Positions 1 through 11,534 of a stretch of DNA of 64,000 nucleotides are shown piece after piece; position 1 is the stretch's first letter; every line of letters starts with the position of its first letter. The stretch is from Impatiens glandulifera (Eukaryota; Streptophyta; Magnoliopsida; Ericales; Balsaminaceae): positions 48,917,689 through 48,981,688 of the forward strand of contig NC_061868.1 of assembly GCF_907164915.1 (NCBI RefSeq), read 5' to 3'. Below the pieces are notes generated by a model that saw only the letters and a program-made list of their open reading frames with translations, did not search any database and had not been told where the DNA came from. Position numbers and translations under genes: made by a program.

Positions 1-172
1 GTTTTGTTAGGTTGCAAGTTCGAAACATACCTCTAGCATTTTTAATTTTATTTTTAACCGTTTTAAATTTAAAAACGGGTAAACCCACAATCCGACCCAA
101 GTATCCAAATTAACCACAGCTCTCGACCCGGCAATCCGGACACTTTAAAAATTAAGCATCATTATATATATA
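1..172. other. Short unassigned left edge
   Basis: Non-coding. A short stretch around positions 10-30 resembles a Pol III B box (gcaagttcgaaac), and positions 75-140 hold CG-containing runs of the kind found at ends of plant transposon remnants. No open frame or clear element boundary is visible. The LTR remnant begins just after it. Confidence 0.3.
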
Positions 173-817
173 TAGATTAGATATTATTAATAATAAGAAA
201 TATTATTTATTTTTGAAATAAAATAATATATAATTAATGGTTAATTATGAAGTTAAGATTGTGAAATAAAATAATATACAATTAATGATTAATTATGGAG
301 TTAAAATTGTGAAATAAAATAATATATAATTAATACATATTAAATATTATTAATAATAAGAAATATTATTTATTTGTGAAATAAAATAATATATAATTAA
401 TGGTTAATTATGGAATTTTATTTAATACAAAAGAATTCACTTATTTGCAAGAAAAAGGAAGTGAAGAGAGAGAATTGTTCCTCTTTTAAAACGGCTTTTG
501 CTATATTACGGTGAGAACTCTAAGAGGAAGAAATCATCTTTTAATCTAGCAATTGGATTGCTTCCCCTTTGTCTTTTTTTCGTCCTAGCAGTCGAAAGTA
601 AAGAGATCTAGTCGGGCTCGTGTGGACCAAGTAGAGGAGCAACATGTGGGGCTCTCGACTATTCATTACTACCAGATCTGATCCGGTTCACGCATCAAAG
701 GTATATATATTTCTATAAACTATATACCATGATTCTATCAATTATGCATGATCATATGATTAGATGTTTAGATTAGATCTATAAATTATTCCGCTGCGAA
801 CATCTAATTAACCAACA
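173..817 (+). mobile_element. Copia-type LTR, 5'-truncated, forward orientation
   Basis: This is the left half of a palindrome and reads as the 3' portion of a Ty1/copia LTR. It ends in ccaaca at 812-817 and one base later meets a perfect primer-binding site. The reverse complement of the same sequence is at 1323-1975, and a third copy of its last 55 bases is at 2978-3032. Its 5' part, matching 2040-2258 of the opposite LTR, is missing. Several AT-rich subrepeats (a unit containing aataataagaaatatt) occur more than once inside it, so the exact left limit is uncertain by tens of bases. Confidence 0.75.
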
Positions 818-818
818 G

Positions 819-830
819 TGGTATCAGAGC
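819..830 (+). other. Retrotransposon primer-binding site (initiator tRNA-Met)
   Basis: tggtatcagagc is the standard plant Copia PBS, complementary to the 3' end of initiator tRNA-Met. It lies one base after the LTR terminus, as expected for a start site of minus-strand DNA synthesis. It shows that the preceding LTR is a 5' LTR. Confidence 0.9.
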
Positions 831-1309
831 GCAATGTTGCATATATTGAAAGGATAAATAAATTAACTGTTAATTTTGATGCGGATCTATATCGATGATA
901 TAATTTTACATAGATTAAGATGTAAAACTATCTTTAAAAAAATAAAAGAAATATTTATTTTAATTGGATTATATAAATATTTGGATCAAATAAATATGAT
1001 ATATTTGTTTTCTAAAAGTTAGGAAATCCCACTTATTAAAGATTAATATTTTTCTAGTATGGCCCAGAAATACGATCTGAGCATCGTTATATTTTCTTAT
1101 AACACGATCTACGTATCGTTATGTATTTTGTAATTTATTTTGATAATTAGATTATTATAAATAATTATGTAATACAAATAAGAACCATGAAGTTCAAGGA
1201 TGGAGATCCATGAAGGGTGCAAGCATGGAGACCAAAGAAGTCTATATCATCAAATAAGACATTAAGAGACAAAGGTATCTTATATTGCACATTAAGAGTG
1301 CAACCTTGC
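831..1309. mobile_element. Internal remnant between two head-to-head Copia LTRs
   Basis: About 480 bases separate two primer-binding sites that point at each other. The part up to about 1245 looks like an untranslated leader, with direct repeats such as gatctgagcatcgttat and gatctacgtatcgttatg at 1075-1125. Positions 1250-1292 match, in reverse complement, 2283-2325, the segment just upstream of the polypurine tract of the opposite element. Leader and pre-PPT are therefore fused with no gag-pol between them. This implies internal deletion before or during formation of the inverted structure. Confidence 0.6.
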
Positions 1310-1321
1310 GCTCTGATACCA
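1310..1321 (-). other. Retrotransposon primer-binding site on the minus strand
   Basis: gctctgatacca is the reverse complement of the tRNA-Met PBS. It follows (in minus-strand sense, after one base) the end of the LTR at 1323-2258. It therefore mirrors the site at 819-830 and marks the head-to-head junction. Confidence 0.9.
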
Positions 1322-1322
1322 A

Positions 1323-2258
1323 TGTTGGTTAATTAGATGTTCGCAGCGGAATAATTTATAGATCTAATTTAAACATCTAATCATATGATCATGCATAATT
1401 GATAGAATCATGATATATAGTTTATAGAAATATATATACCTTTGATGCGTGAACCGGATCAGATCTGGTAGTAATGAATAGTCGAGAGCCCCATGTGTTG
1501 CTCCTCTACTTGGTCCACACGAGCTCGACTAGATCTCTTTACTTTCGACTGCTATGTCGAAAAAGACAAAGGGGAAGCAATCCAATTACTAGATTAAAAG
1601 ATGATTTCTTCCTATTGGAGTTCTCACCGTAATATAGCAAAAGTCGTTTTAAAAGAGGAACAATTCTCTCTCTCTTCACTTCTGTTTTCTTGCAAATAAG
1701 TGAATCCTTTTGTATTAAATAAAATTCCATAATTAACCATTAATTATATATTATTTTATTTCACAAATAAATAATATTTCTTATTATTAATAATATTTAA
1801 TATGTATTAATTATATATTATTTTATTTCACAATCTTAACTCCATAATTAACCATTAATTATATATTATTTTATTTCACAATCTTAACTCCATAATTAAC
1901 CATTAATTATATATTATTTTATTTCACAAATAAATAATATTTCTTATTATTAATAATATCTAATATGTATTAATTATATATATTATTTTATTTCACAAAT
2001 AAATAATATTTCTTATTATTAATAATATCTAATATGTATTAATAATTAACCATCTTTCTCGTTTATCTAGTCGGTGAACTCTAAGTGTGTGACCTCATAG
2101 GACCCGATTATAATAGTTATAGGTTTAACCTCATTAATCGTAGTTGGCTTCTAGCAAAGCACTACGACTCCTAAAATAATCGGATTAAATTATATCTGTT
2201 AATTTGTCTTATCCAAGTTTAGTCATTGCACATTAAATTAAAGGACACAATTCTTTCA
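1323..2258 (-). mobile_element. Copia LTR, apparently full length, reverse orientation
   Basis: On the minus strand this block starts tgaaagaattgtgtcc directly after a purine-rich tract and ends ccaaca next to a PBS. Its distal half (1323 to about 1975) is the inverted partner of 173-817. The proximal 2040-2258 is unique to this copy. Having a PPT before it and a PBS after it means the LTR is flanked by internal sequence on both sides. That fits a tandem or recombined element rather than an ordinary terminal LTR. The 5' terminal base is inferred from the PPT position. Confidence 0.7.
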
Positions 2259-2270
2259 ATCTCCCACTTG
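2259..2270 (-). other. Polypurine tract of the reverse-oriented Copia
   Basis: On the minus strand the sequence is caagtgggagat, the purine-rich tract typical just upstream of a Copia 3' LTR. It would prime plus-strand DNA synthesis. It fixes the 5' edge of the LTR at about 2258. Confidence 0.6.
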
Positions 2271-2354
2271 TCCTTAAACAAGTGTGCAATATAAGATACC
2301 TTTGTCTCTTAATGTCTTATTTGTCGATTGGGTCACATTAGTGCGAATCTATAT

Positions 2355-2975
2355 GATTCGATGTTTGAAAATCAAGTATGGGACTTGATAGATTTGCCAG
2401 ATGGGTAAAACCCATAGGAAGCAAATGGATTTTCAAACTCAAAAATGACAATGATGGAAATGCATATGTTTACAAGGCAAGACTAGTTGCAAAAGGTTTT
2501 AGACAAATTCATGGTATAGACTATGACGAGACATTTTCACCAGTTGTCATGATTAGATCCATTAGGATAATCCTAGTTATTGCTGCATATTATGACTATG
2601 AGATATGGCAAATGGATGTCAAAACTGCTTTTCTAAATGGTTTTTTTGGAAGAGGATGTGTACATGACACAACCTGAAGGTTTTGAAGATCCAAATCATG
2701 CTGGGAAGGTATGCAAGCTTAAGAAGTCCATTTATGGACTTAAGCAAGCATCCAAGAGTTGGAACTTTCGATTTGATGAAAAGATCAAAGAGTTTGAATT
2801 CATTAGATGCGAAGAGGATCCTTGTGTTTACAAGAAGTTTAGTGGGAGTAAGGCAGCCTTCTTAGTCTTGTATGTGGATGACATACTACTTATTGGGAAT
2901 GACATTCCGATGCTAGAGTCCGTAAAAGAATGACTGAATAAATGTTTCTCAATGAAAGATCTAAAGAGATCTAAA
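2355..2975 (+). pseudogene. Copia reverse transcriptase fragment, frameshifted
   Basis: The translation follows the RVT_2 domain of Ty1/copia Pol: a start region around VWDLIDLPDG, then KPIGSKWIFKLK, VAKGFRQ, MDVKTAFLNG, QPEGF, KSIYGLKQASKSWN and the catalytic YVDD box at about 2873-2884. It is broken in three ways. A base is missing near 2402 (in front of KPIGSKW), an extra T lies in the run at 2640-2647, and an in-frame TGA at 2932 replaces an expected Trp codon. The remainder of RT, RNase H, integrase and gag are absent. The fragment stops at about 2975, where an LTR tail is joined on. Confidence 0.85.
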
Positions 2976-2977
2976 GA

Positions 2978-3032
2978 GATGTTTAGATTAGATCTATAAA
3001 TTATTCTGCTGCGAACATCTAATTAACCAACA
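2978..3032 (+). mobile_element. Copia LTR 3'-end fragment
   Basis: These 55 bases repeat the last part of the LTR at 763-817 with one or two changes (attctgctgcg for attccgctgcg) and end in the same ccaaca. No PBS follows. It is fused directly to the broken RT, a third LTR scrap in the same cluster. Confidence 0.8.
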
Positions 3033-4404
3033 ATACCTTCTACCTTGTGTTTAATACCTTAATGGCTTAATAGTACCGTTCTTAGAAAGGTATTGAAGAG
3101 GAATGTGGATGTTATAGACTCCGCAGTCAATGAGCTCCTTCGACTGCCATGATCAATGAATAGAGCACCCGAGAGAGATCTTGTTAATCGTATTGGATAT
3201 TGAATCTGTCGTGAATTGACTATATGTTGGAAATGAACAATCATTTGGAGCATATTTCTGGTAAAATATCATTAGTTGTTATTATGGTGTTTTAGTTTGA
3301 TATTTATACAAGTTAAATTAATATAACATTGTTCTTGCGCATCACTCAATTAAATCCTACTATGTATTTCTCTTGCCAACTTTATGCTGTCTTATAATGT
3401 GGGAGCTAAATACTTAACAAACCCTAAACCATACATACTAAAGGACATGAATATACACTATATTTCTGCCTTCCATGCTCAATCTTTTATAAAAATTTAT
3501 TATATAAAATAATATATATATATATATATATATATATTCTTCTGAGTATTGATTATGATCTATTAATAAAATCAAATTTTAGATATTAAATAATATAATT
3601 TATTTGTAATAACTAAAATTTTAAAAGATAATTTCTAATAATTTTGCGAAATTTGATTATTCAGTTAGAAAGAGACATACACAACTCAAGAAATGTAAAA
3701 CCTTTCAATAATCTGTTTTAATAACTTTAAAAATGAAAAATATTCTAAGTTCAATAACTTCATTTATTTTGTTGCTAAGAAAGAGACATATACACACTCT
3801 AAAAATATCATCAACACAATAAAAGGTATGAACAAAAATCGACTCATCAATTGATGAAAAAAGTTTATGATTATAAAAATACAAAATGAAAAATTCGATC
3901 CAACAGATATCGTATCGAACAAAACACAACACAAACTCAAATTTGAATGATGGAAAAATAAGACACCATTCCACACTAAAAAAAAGTCACGAGAATAGAA
4001 TGACTTTACAACTTCTCTATGAGGTTTTTGTAGAGAGCAAAACATTCACCGGTTGACCAGGAAGAATATTTGCGTTTTTTTCTCAAATAATAATGACACT
4101 TAAATATATAATATTACTAATAAAATTATTTATTTTTTATATTTTATAAAAAAATTAAAAAAAATTTAGTATAATAATATTAGTTTGTAAACAATTTGTT
4201 TTCTTTACAAAACTATTCTCCTTAAACGACAAAGCTTGGACGTCTCTTATGCTACATAACGACACTATTCATCACTTAGATTCTCACCTAACAAATGGTA
4301 AATATAACCATTAAATTGGGAGAGGATCTGCTCTTGCTGTCTCATTTATCAAAAACGATCTAATTTAATAAAAAATTATATATAGAAAATAAATCATCAA
4401 TCCT

Positions 4405-4466
4405 AAATTCTAAACTTTAAATCATAAATTCTAAACCCTAAACCTTAAATTTTAAACCCTAAAAAA
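4405..4466. repeat. Degenerate interstitial telomere-like repeat
   Basis: Repeated words of the plant telomere type (aaaccctaaa and variants such as taaaccttaaa) occur in a row here. The array is short and mutated. It may be chance enrichment in AT-rich DNA, or a relic of a healed break. Confidence 0.4.
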
Positions 4467-5507
4467 TTATATATATAACATTTTATTTTAATATTTAATT
4501 TTTTCTTTCTTCTCTCCTCTCTATTCTCTCCTAAAAAACAGCAAATGGGACATTATCTTTAGGACAGCATATCCGAATTCCATTAAATTGAACACAGTTT
4601 TAGAAATGTTTGGGACATGCGGTTTCCCTGTTTTGCATTAACTAGGGTATTAGCATATTAATTTTATATGGGTATTAGTGAATAACAATACTATTCAGTT
4701 AGAGATAATTTTGTTTATTTGGATTTATTTTTAGGGTGGATACAGCTCATAACCTTCTTTAAATCATTTTTTTTAGTGAAAAAAACTTATATAAAATCTT
4801 GAAAGATGGGTTGTCACATAAATGATATTTTTATTTTTTATAACCAAAGAAAAGGAATGAAAACCGGACATTGTGGGTTGAGTGGGGAATTAGGATGGTG
4901 GTTTCCCTTTTTTTTCTTTCTTCTTTTTAGGTTTTCGATGTTGCAAATGTGGTGGTAGCTTACAACTTTTCACATGGCCTTCTTATCAAAAATAAATAAA
5001 ATAAAATAAAATAAAAAAAAAACACATGGTCTATGAATGAATGGCTAGTGACTGCTGTCATGTGATTGTGTCACGAGACATGCATATGATCTTGTACTTG
5101 AATAAAAAAAAATGTCCCAAAAATGTTAAGACTTGTTTGGATTGAATTTTCTTATTTAAATAATACAATTCTCCTTTGGTGGTCAAATGAATATAAACAT
5201 ATTTTCTTTTGAGACAAATTCAAACTATGGTGATCATTTTGTGTTAGTTGTTATAATTTTGTTTAATGATTAAGTTTTTTTTTTCAATAGATTAAGTTAG
5301 TTTTTTTTTTTAAATAAACGAGAACATAACACAACTATAGTCATGACCCTTCAAAATCATTATAATCATATTAATTTTAGATATTTTTAATGAATAAAAC
5401 CTAATAAAATATCTTACTTATTGAGATTTGATTTTGGAAGAAATGTATAATGTAAAATATATATTCATCATCAATATTTATAATTCATTTGAAAGAAGAA
5501 GAAAAAG

Positions 5508-5510
<3 letters not shown>

Positions 5511-5576
<66 letters not shown>
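5511..5576. repeat. (AT)33 microsatellite
   Basis: Uninterrupted AT dinucleotides for about 66 bases. Any open frame through it encodes only alternating Ile-Tyr and is not a gene. Length is likely variable between individuals. Confidence 0.95.
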
Positions 5577-5578
<2 letters not shown>

Positions 5579-8500
5579 GACCATCTTTCCAATCATTATT
5601 TGGATTGTGATAAAAATAATGGAGCATGCATGCGCAGCATCATTTAGTGATTGACATTTTGGATTTTTTAGTCTTTTTGTGAAGTTTAGAATTTGTCACA
5701 TATGCTCTATAATGTAAATGTAAGGGTAACATACAAAATTAATCTATGTAATGTTATTATTAAATAAAAATTTAATTTATAATGGATTTTAATAATATCA
5801 CTTTTATTTCTCATATGAATACATATTTATATTAGATTTTCATTAAAAATAATTGTGTCAATTGTTTTTAATTAAATAAATGACAGGATTCCTCTCACAA
5901 AATTTCCAAAGAGAAATGGACAACATCATCATTGAAGTTGATATCTGTAAATAGAAATATATAACACGTGATTTTTTTTTCTCCCATGTAAAGTGGAAAT
6001 ACAGCATCTATAATAAGAAATTAAACCCTTTTCTTCATACAGGATCGTGCAGTTTTTTTTTGCTTAATAAATTATTTGAATTTTTTTTTGTGACATAGTT
6101 TATTTTTGGGTGGAACTCCACTCCCTTTAAATCATTAATTGCAATCAAACCTCAAATAATTGATCCTCTTAAGTGATTTGGACATTTCTAAGATTTTACT
6201 ACAAAAGAGAAGTAATTAAATTAAGGATGACAATGATAGAATACTACTAATCGGGTAGTATTGTACCCGATCCGGTATCCAAGTTCAATGTTTTGGGGCC
6301 GGTTATAAACTATTATCATTCCCGAATTTGAAACCCGACAGTTTACTCTCAGTCATTGATTGGAACTTGATAGACTACATCAGATACCAGCTAGTATTAA
6401 ATTTTTGGGTGATGATTGTCAACCCTAAATTAAACACTTCTCTATTACTACAATTATAGAGAAAGTATATTTCTTTCTAAAAAAAAATACAAGATATTGC
6501 ATTTATATCTTTGGGTTGAAGACTACATTGTCATGTCACATGTGCTAAATTGAAAATAAATTGTATTCATACATCTTCAATGATGGAATATAATTAGGGA
6601 TTTCGAAAAAGAAATGAGTAATCACCAATGATAATTTTAAATAGTTCTATATTATTTGTATTTTGGTGTTGAGTGAATTTATAAGTGTGACTCTCTTCAT
6701 TCTTTAAATCTTTAGATAATCTTATAATTAAGATTATCTGAGTTTCAAATCAATCATAATAGTTTAATGTTCAATTCACACTAAAAATGTTCTAACTAAT
6801 GAGCATTATTAAGAAAAGTTTTTTTTCGTACTTTTGTTAGGTCTCATGTTATTTGTTCGTAACATTATTAGTCAATTCAAATCAGAAGGGATCTAGGAAC
6901 TGAAATTGAAAATGATTTGAAAATAATTTGAGGATCGAGTTTTAATTTTTGTTTGAAAAAATTATGAATAAAACGAATAAGTAATTATGTTTTTAATTAC
7001 TTTAAATAAATAAATAAAAATAAATATATATAAATAAAAACAAACGGAATAGTAATTTTTTTTACATTTTTTTTTTCATTGTTTTTGTGATTGTATATCT
7101 ACCCTAAGACTGTTAGGTAGTAATATTATATATAGGACAAACACATAGCCTTCACACCCATCAATGCTCTTTGGACTGGTATATTCTGAAATATTTATTT
7201 ATTCAGATTTTTTTTTATATCTGTATTATTTAATTTTTTTAATTTAATCCAAAATTAGAACACATATTCAGCCAATTTTTTAAAAAAAATGGGGTTTCAC
7301 TTCATTTATTTTTAAAAACCTATAAATTTTCATTTAAAGTGAAAAAAGGTGATATATAATTGATTTTTAGTATTAATAAAAAAAACTATTATATAATATT
7401 ATAACAAATGTAACAATGTTCGTAAATCAGTTATAACTTATAAATCGATGTTAAAATACATAAAGAAAATAACATTTTAAAAATAGAATCATATATATTA
7501 ATACTACACTCAATCCAAATTGATGTCTTTTATAAAAGAATTTATCTTGCATTTTTTTTAAAAAATAATTAAGTAATTATAGATTAATATAACATATAAC
7601 CAACTAAACTACAGTTACTTTGTTAAAAAATAATATAAATTTATTATATTTATTTAATAGAACACAAAATATAACTATTAAATTGAAAAAAATATTTCTT
7701 TTTCCGCTTCTATGTGCCGCTAATGATTTAGATTGAGACCCATAAATTTAATTTATTTTTTTAATAATAACAAGTATACATATCAAACCTATAAATAACT
7801 ATAATTAAGAATGAACTAGAAAACTAAATTATTTGTAAGAAATTAGTGGTTTTGGATATTAAAGAGAATCTCTATGAAAAAGACTTATCAACTAATTATG
7901 TAGGAAACAATAACATGTTTTAACCCTGAAGTTTTTCAAATAGTTCAAATTAGCTTTTAAATAACAAATATTGATTTTATTTTTATTTGAAATAAAATAA
8001 AATAATAATTTATAAAATATAAAAAGGACATGATTGGAGACCGGATGGTAACCGCCATGCATGGGCGCTGACTGATCGATCACTGTCTCCTCGAACTAAC
8101 CGCCTTCTACATTTGACTGGTAAGTAGATGAAGAAGAAGAAGTATCCAATTCTCTTTTTTTCATAATATTAATAATAATAATAATAAAAATCATTTCAAG
8201 AGGCCAATCATAACGAAACGCTACAAAAAAATAATAACAAAAGCTAAAGACCAAACCACAATGCGTCAACAAAGACTACGACGTCGTAGTACCCACCCTT
8301 CTTTTACAAATAAAAAATTTAATTATACAAATACATAAATTATCTTACATTAAACTTATTTATTGTCCAAGTGTATCTTGCAAATTTTCTTTATTAATAT
8401 AATATATGAGAAGTAAATTATTGTAACTGATGACGAATTCAATAATTATGAGTAGGGCAGGCTTAAAAAATAAATTAAGCCACATTTAAAAATTTACAAG

Positions 8501-9180
8501 AAAAAATATGTATAAAATAAGTAGATGAACGTGAGTTTAAATTAAAATAATAAACATGAAATTTACATATATTCAACCAAAAAATATTAACTTACATTGT
8601 AAGGAGTTTGACAATTTATAAAATTTTGAAACTAATATTGTAAATTGATAGGAACAGACTAGCTTATAAATACTAAAATAGTTACACCTTTAGATAAGAC
8701 AGTAGATATTTAAATTAATTAATAGGTAGCAGTTTATATTTAAGTCACGTGACTTTACCAAAAATTGTGAAGTTATTAAATATACCACGAGTAAGTATAT
8801 ATTATATATATTATCAATGATAATAAGTAATCAAAAGATATTCCACGTCATTCTTTAACTACTAATGTCTAGAATTACAAATTTTGCAGTATTGTACAAA
8901 ATTAATATAATTAATAATAAAAAACAGAAGAAGAGGATGAATGATATTAATAAAAAAATAGAAGATTTGGAGACAAAAAGATACCTTGCGGACATATGTA
9001 AATTAAATCAGTCTATATTTTAAAAGTGGGCAAATTATAAATATTTAATTATTTGCTTGATTGTGATTAATAATCAACTAATGAAATATTTAATAACACA
9101 CAAGGCCTACAGTCAAGAGATTTGTGTATAACTAATTAATTAATCTAATAAACTTAATATATTAATTAATTAGTCTCAAT

Positions 9181-9182
<2 letters not shown>

Positions 9183-9221
<39 letters not shown>
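9183..9221. repeat. (AT)n microsatellite
   Basis: Uninterrupted AT dinucleotides for about 38 bases within non-coding AT-rich sequence. Confidence 0.9.
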
Positions 9222-9223
<2 letters not shown>

Positions 9224-10500
9224 AATAAATACAACAAGTTGAAATAAAAGTTCATTTTAATTTATTTAATATAACAGAAAGACCAATACAAAAAATTTAA
9301 GAATCTTAGTAGACTTAATTAGGCTATAATTAAGGAAGAAAACTTGATTTAATAAAGCTACGTACTTTTAAAGCAGAGAGAGAGATATAGTCACCCACAT
9401 AAAAGTTAATCTTTGATTAATATGTTATACACTATTTATAAATATATATACTTATTATAAACCTAAATCCATTATAGGAATAAATACATAAATTTTAAAT
9501 AAATTAACTAATTCAAATGATACAAACACCGATAAATATAGCTCCAAGGTTATTGATGCATCCAAATTAAAAGTGAACAAAAATATTAATAACAAAAATA
9601 AGATCATAAAATAAAATTCATATATCTATCAAAATAAATTGTTAGCTAGAGCCTAACATAGGTAGAGGACCATTTATTGTATATACAATCACCATGCAAT
9701 AAAGCCAAATTAATAAAAAAAAAAAAATTAGAAAATATTAATAAAGTTAATTATCATTAATTGAAAGAGGAGTTATATTTAATAATGGGATATAATTTCT
9801 AAAAAATCAAAACGTTAAATGATAATCTAGACATTAAATAATATATAAAATTACAATGAAGACGATCAAATAATATTTCAATTTTTAAGGGTGACTTCAA
9901 ACACAAACTCATTTAAGTTTCATAAGAATGATTGAGAAAGTAGAGCAAGTCGAACAAAACAATTTAGTAGTGTCGAAAGAATCTCTACCAAATATTATGG
10001 GCGGTAGTGAAAATTGTCTTTGCCCGTGGGTTGGTAAATAACCTTGAAAATGGTTCTATTAAGTGATAACTGATTATCTACATATATGGTTAAAATAATG
10101 AAAAGTCTATAAAAAAACATGTGAGGATAACTCATTATTGAAAAAAAAAATGAGAAATAACTTTAGATCTGACAGCTTCATCATCTTTGTTGCTGAAAAG
10201 GATGAAGATAAACTCGAGAAAATATGAATATAACAATCGGCATATATGAGCAGTAAATGATCCACAAAAAATTGTAAGTATTATTTAAATTATAAAAATT
10301 CAAAACGACAAATTTAATTCAGCTAAACAAACCAAATATAACACTAACTCATGTACAAGTGTTCGATACCAAAAATGCCACCGGAGAGAACAAGAAGATA
10401 AAATGGTTTTTCACCTCTTTTAGATTTTGTTTTTTTTTATCGAGAGTTATTTGCTTGATGTTATAAAAAAAACTTTAATTAGAAATATATATATATATAT

Positions 10501-11282
10501 AGGGGCGGAGCCACCCATGGGCTAGAGTGGGCTCCAGTCCCACCTAAATTAAATTCCTAAAAGAAAGTTTTTTATATATTTGTTTCACATGTGAGCCTTA
10601 GCCCAGTTGGTTATGTTACCTCATGTGAATATGAGGTCAGGTGATCAAACCCTGGCCTCACCCTTTAATTTATTATATTTTATATATAAAATTTTGTAAA
10701 TAATATAAAAATAATAATAGTGTTTTATATTTCTTAATTTTAAACTATTTTAAAATTTTATAAGAAAATATAAATTAATATTAATAAACAAGTTAAAATA
10801 AAGAATTTGATATCTCTACTCAAGAATTTAACAAATCTTCTAGAATTGATGTTGATGTAAATTCTCTTAAACTTGATCCAACATTACGTATTCCGATATG
10901 AAAATATCCTTTTAATCAAAGGGATGAAATTAGACGAGCTTATATCAAGATGAGGTCATATCAACATATTAAGGATGAGTACCCGCCGACCAAATTTGGA
11001 AATCAAAATCGACGAGTCCAAAGTCATTGGTTTAAAATTTTACTTGGTTAGAATACTCTTATTTGAAAGATGCTGCTTTTTGTTTCCCATGTTTCTTGTT
11101 TTAACATAAGCAACCCCAAAAACCTACATTTACAATAGATGGATTTAAATATTGAAAGCGAGTTAATGATGAGGATAGATGCTCTTTTGTTATGCATATA
11201 GGATATAATATTTCACCACATAATATGGTAGTTGAATATCTTGATAATCTAATGAATATTCTTGTCATATTGACATAGTACT
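10501..11282 (+). pseudogene. hAT-superfamily transposon relic (TTF/ZMYM-type transposase)
   Basis: The left edge, ggggcggagccaccc, is a sequence commonly met at ends of plant hAT elements. From about 10855 the plus strand encodes broken pieces of the plant TTF-type zinc-finger, hAT-dimerisation transposase. In order they are DPTLRIPI, NQRDEIRRAYIKM, EYPPTKFGNQNRR, HWFKILLG, KDAAFCFPCF, TIDGFKY and KRVNDEDRCSF. Several stops and frameshifts interrupt it (after IPI, in the LF-HK stretch, after FKY), and only the N-terminal region remains. The DUF4371 core, the dimerisation domain and a right terminal repeat are not visible. It is a dead fragment. Confidence 0.75.
10591..10663 (+). other. tRNA-like sequence with Pol III A- and B-box motifs
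   Basis: tagcccagttgg (A-box-like) is followed about 35 bases later by ggtgatcaaaccct (B-box-like), with a stem-like cctcatgtgaatatgagg between them. It has no complete cloverleaf or acceptor stem, so it is not called as a tRNA gene. It sits between the hAT left end and the transposase remains and may be a SINE insertion or part of the element. Confidence 0.45.
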
Positions 11283-11480
11283 AAATGCACAGTCTTCAGA
11301 TGAAAAACAAAATAACAGACTACGGCTTACAACAACTATTGAAAGCACTCGGTGGCTCACTTTGCAAGCGTGTGCATTGAGAGAGCATGACGCGTTTCCA
11401 TCTTCTAATAATCGTGGAAATTTTATGGAAAAAAAACGGAACATAGAAAGTTAAATCTGAGATGCAAGTTGGAGTCAACC

Positions 11481-11534
<54 letters not shown>

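Larger units (their letters stand above)
173..1975. repeat. Large palindrome: about 650-bp inverted arms, about 500-bp spacer
   Basis: The arms 173-817 and 1323-1975 are nearly identical in reverse complement, including long non-repetitive stretches such as the region around 600-700 against 1440-1540. Differences are scattered single bases and small indels (for example tgtggggctc against the complement of gagccccatgtgttgc). The arms are Copia LTRs. The structure could form a hairpin if transcribed. Confidence 0.85.
3033..10500. other. AT-rich gene desert
   Basis: No reading frame with protein-like composition is present on either strand. Contents seen are: an (AT)n run at about 3512-3538; telomere-like words at 4405-4466; an aaaat pentamer run near 4985-5010; a long (AT)n at 5511-5576; a CG-containing patch at 6225-6420 (acccgatccggtatcc-like words, common in plant transposon debris); an ATT/AATAAT run near 8168-8187; and another (AT)n at 9183-9221. 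The rest is poly-A, poly-T and AT-rich spacer. Confidence 0.6.

Noticed and set aside
5428..5610. 60-codon frame full of Ile-Tyr
   Set aside because: It is a translation of the (AT)n microsatellite. The same applies to the frames over 11483-11531 and 20460-20545.
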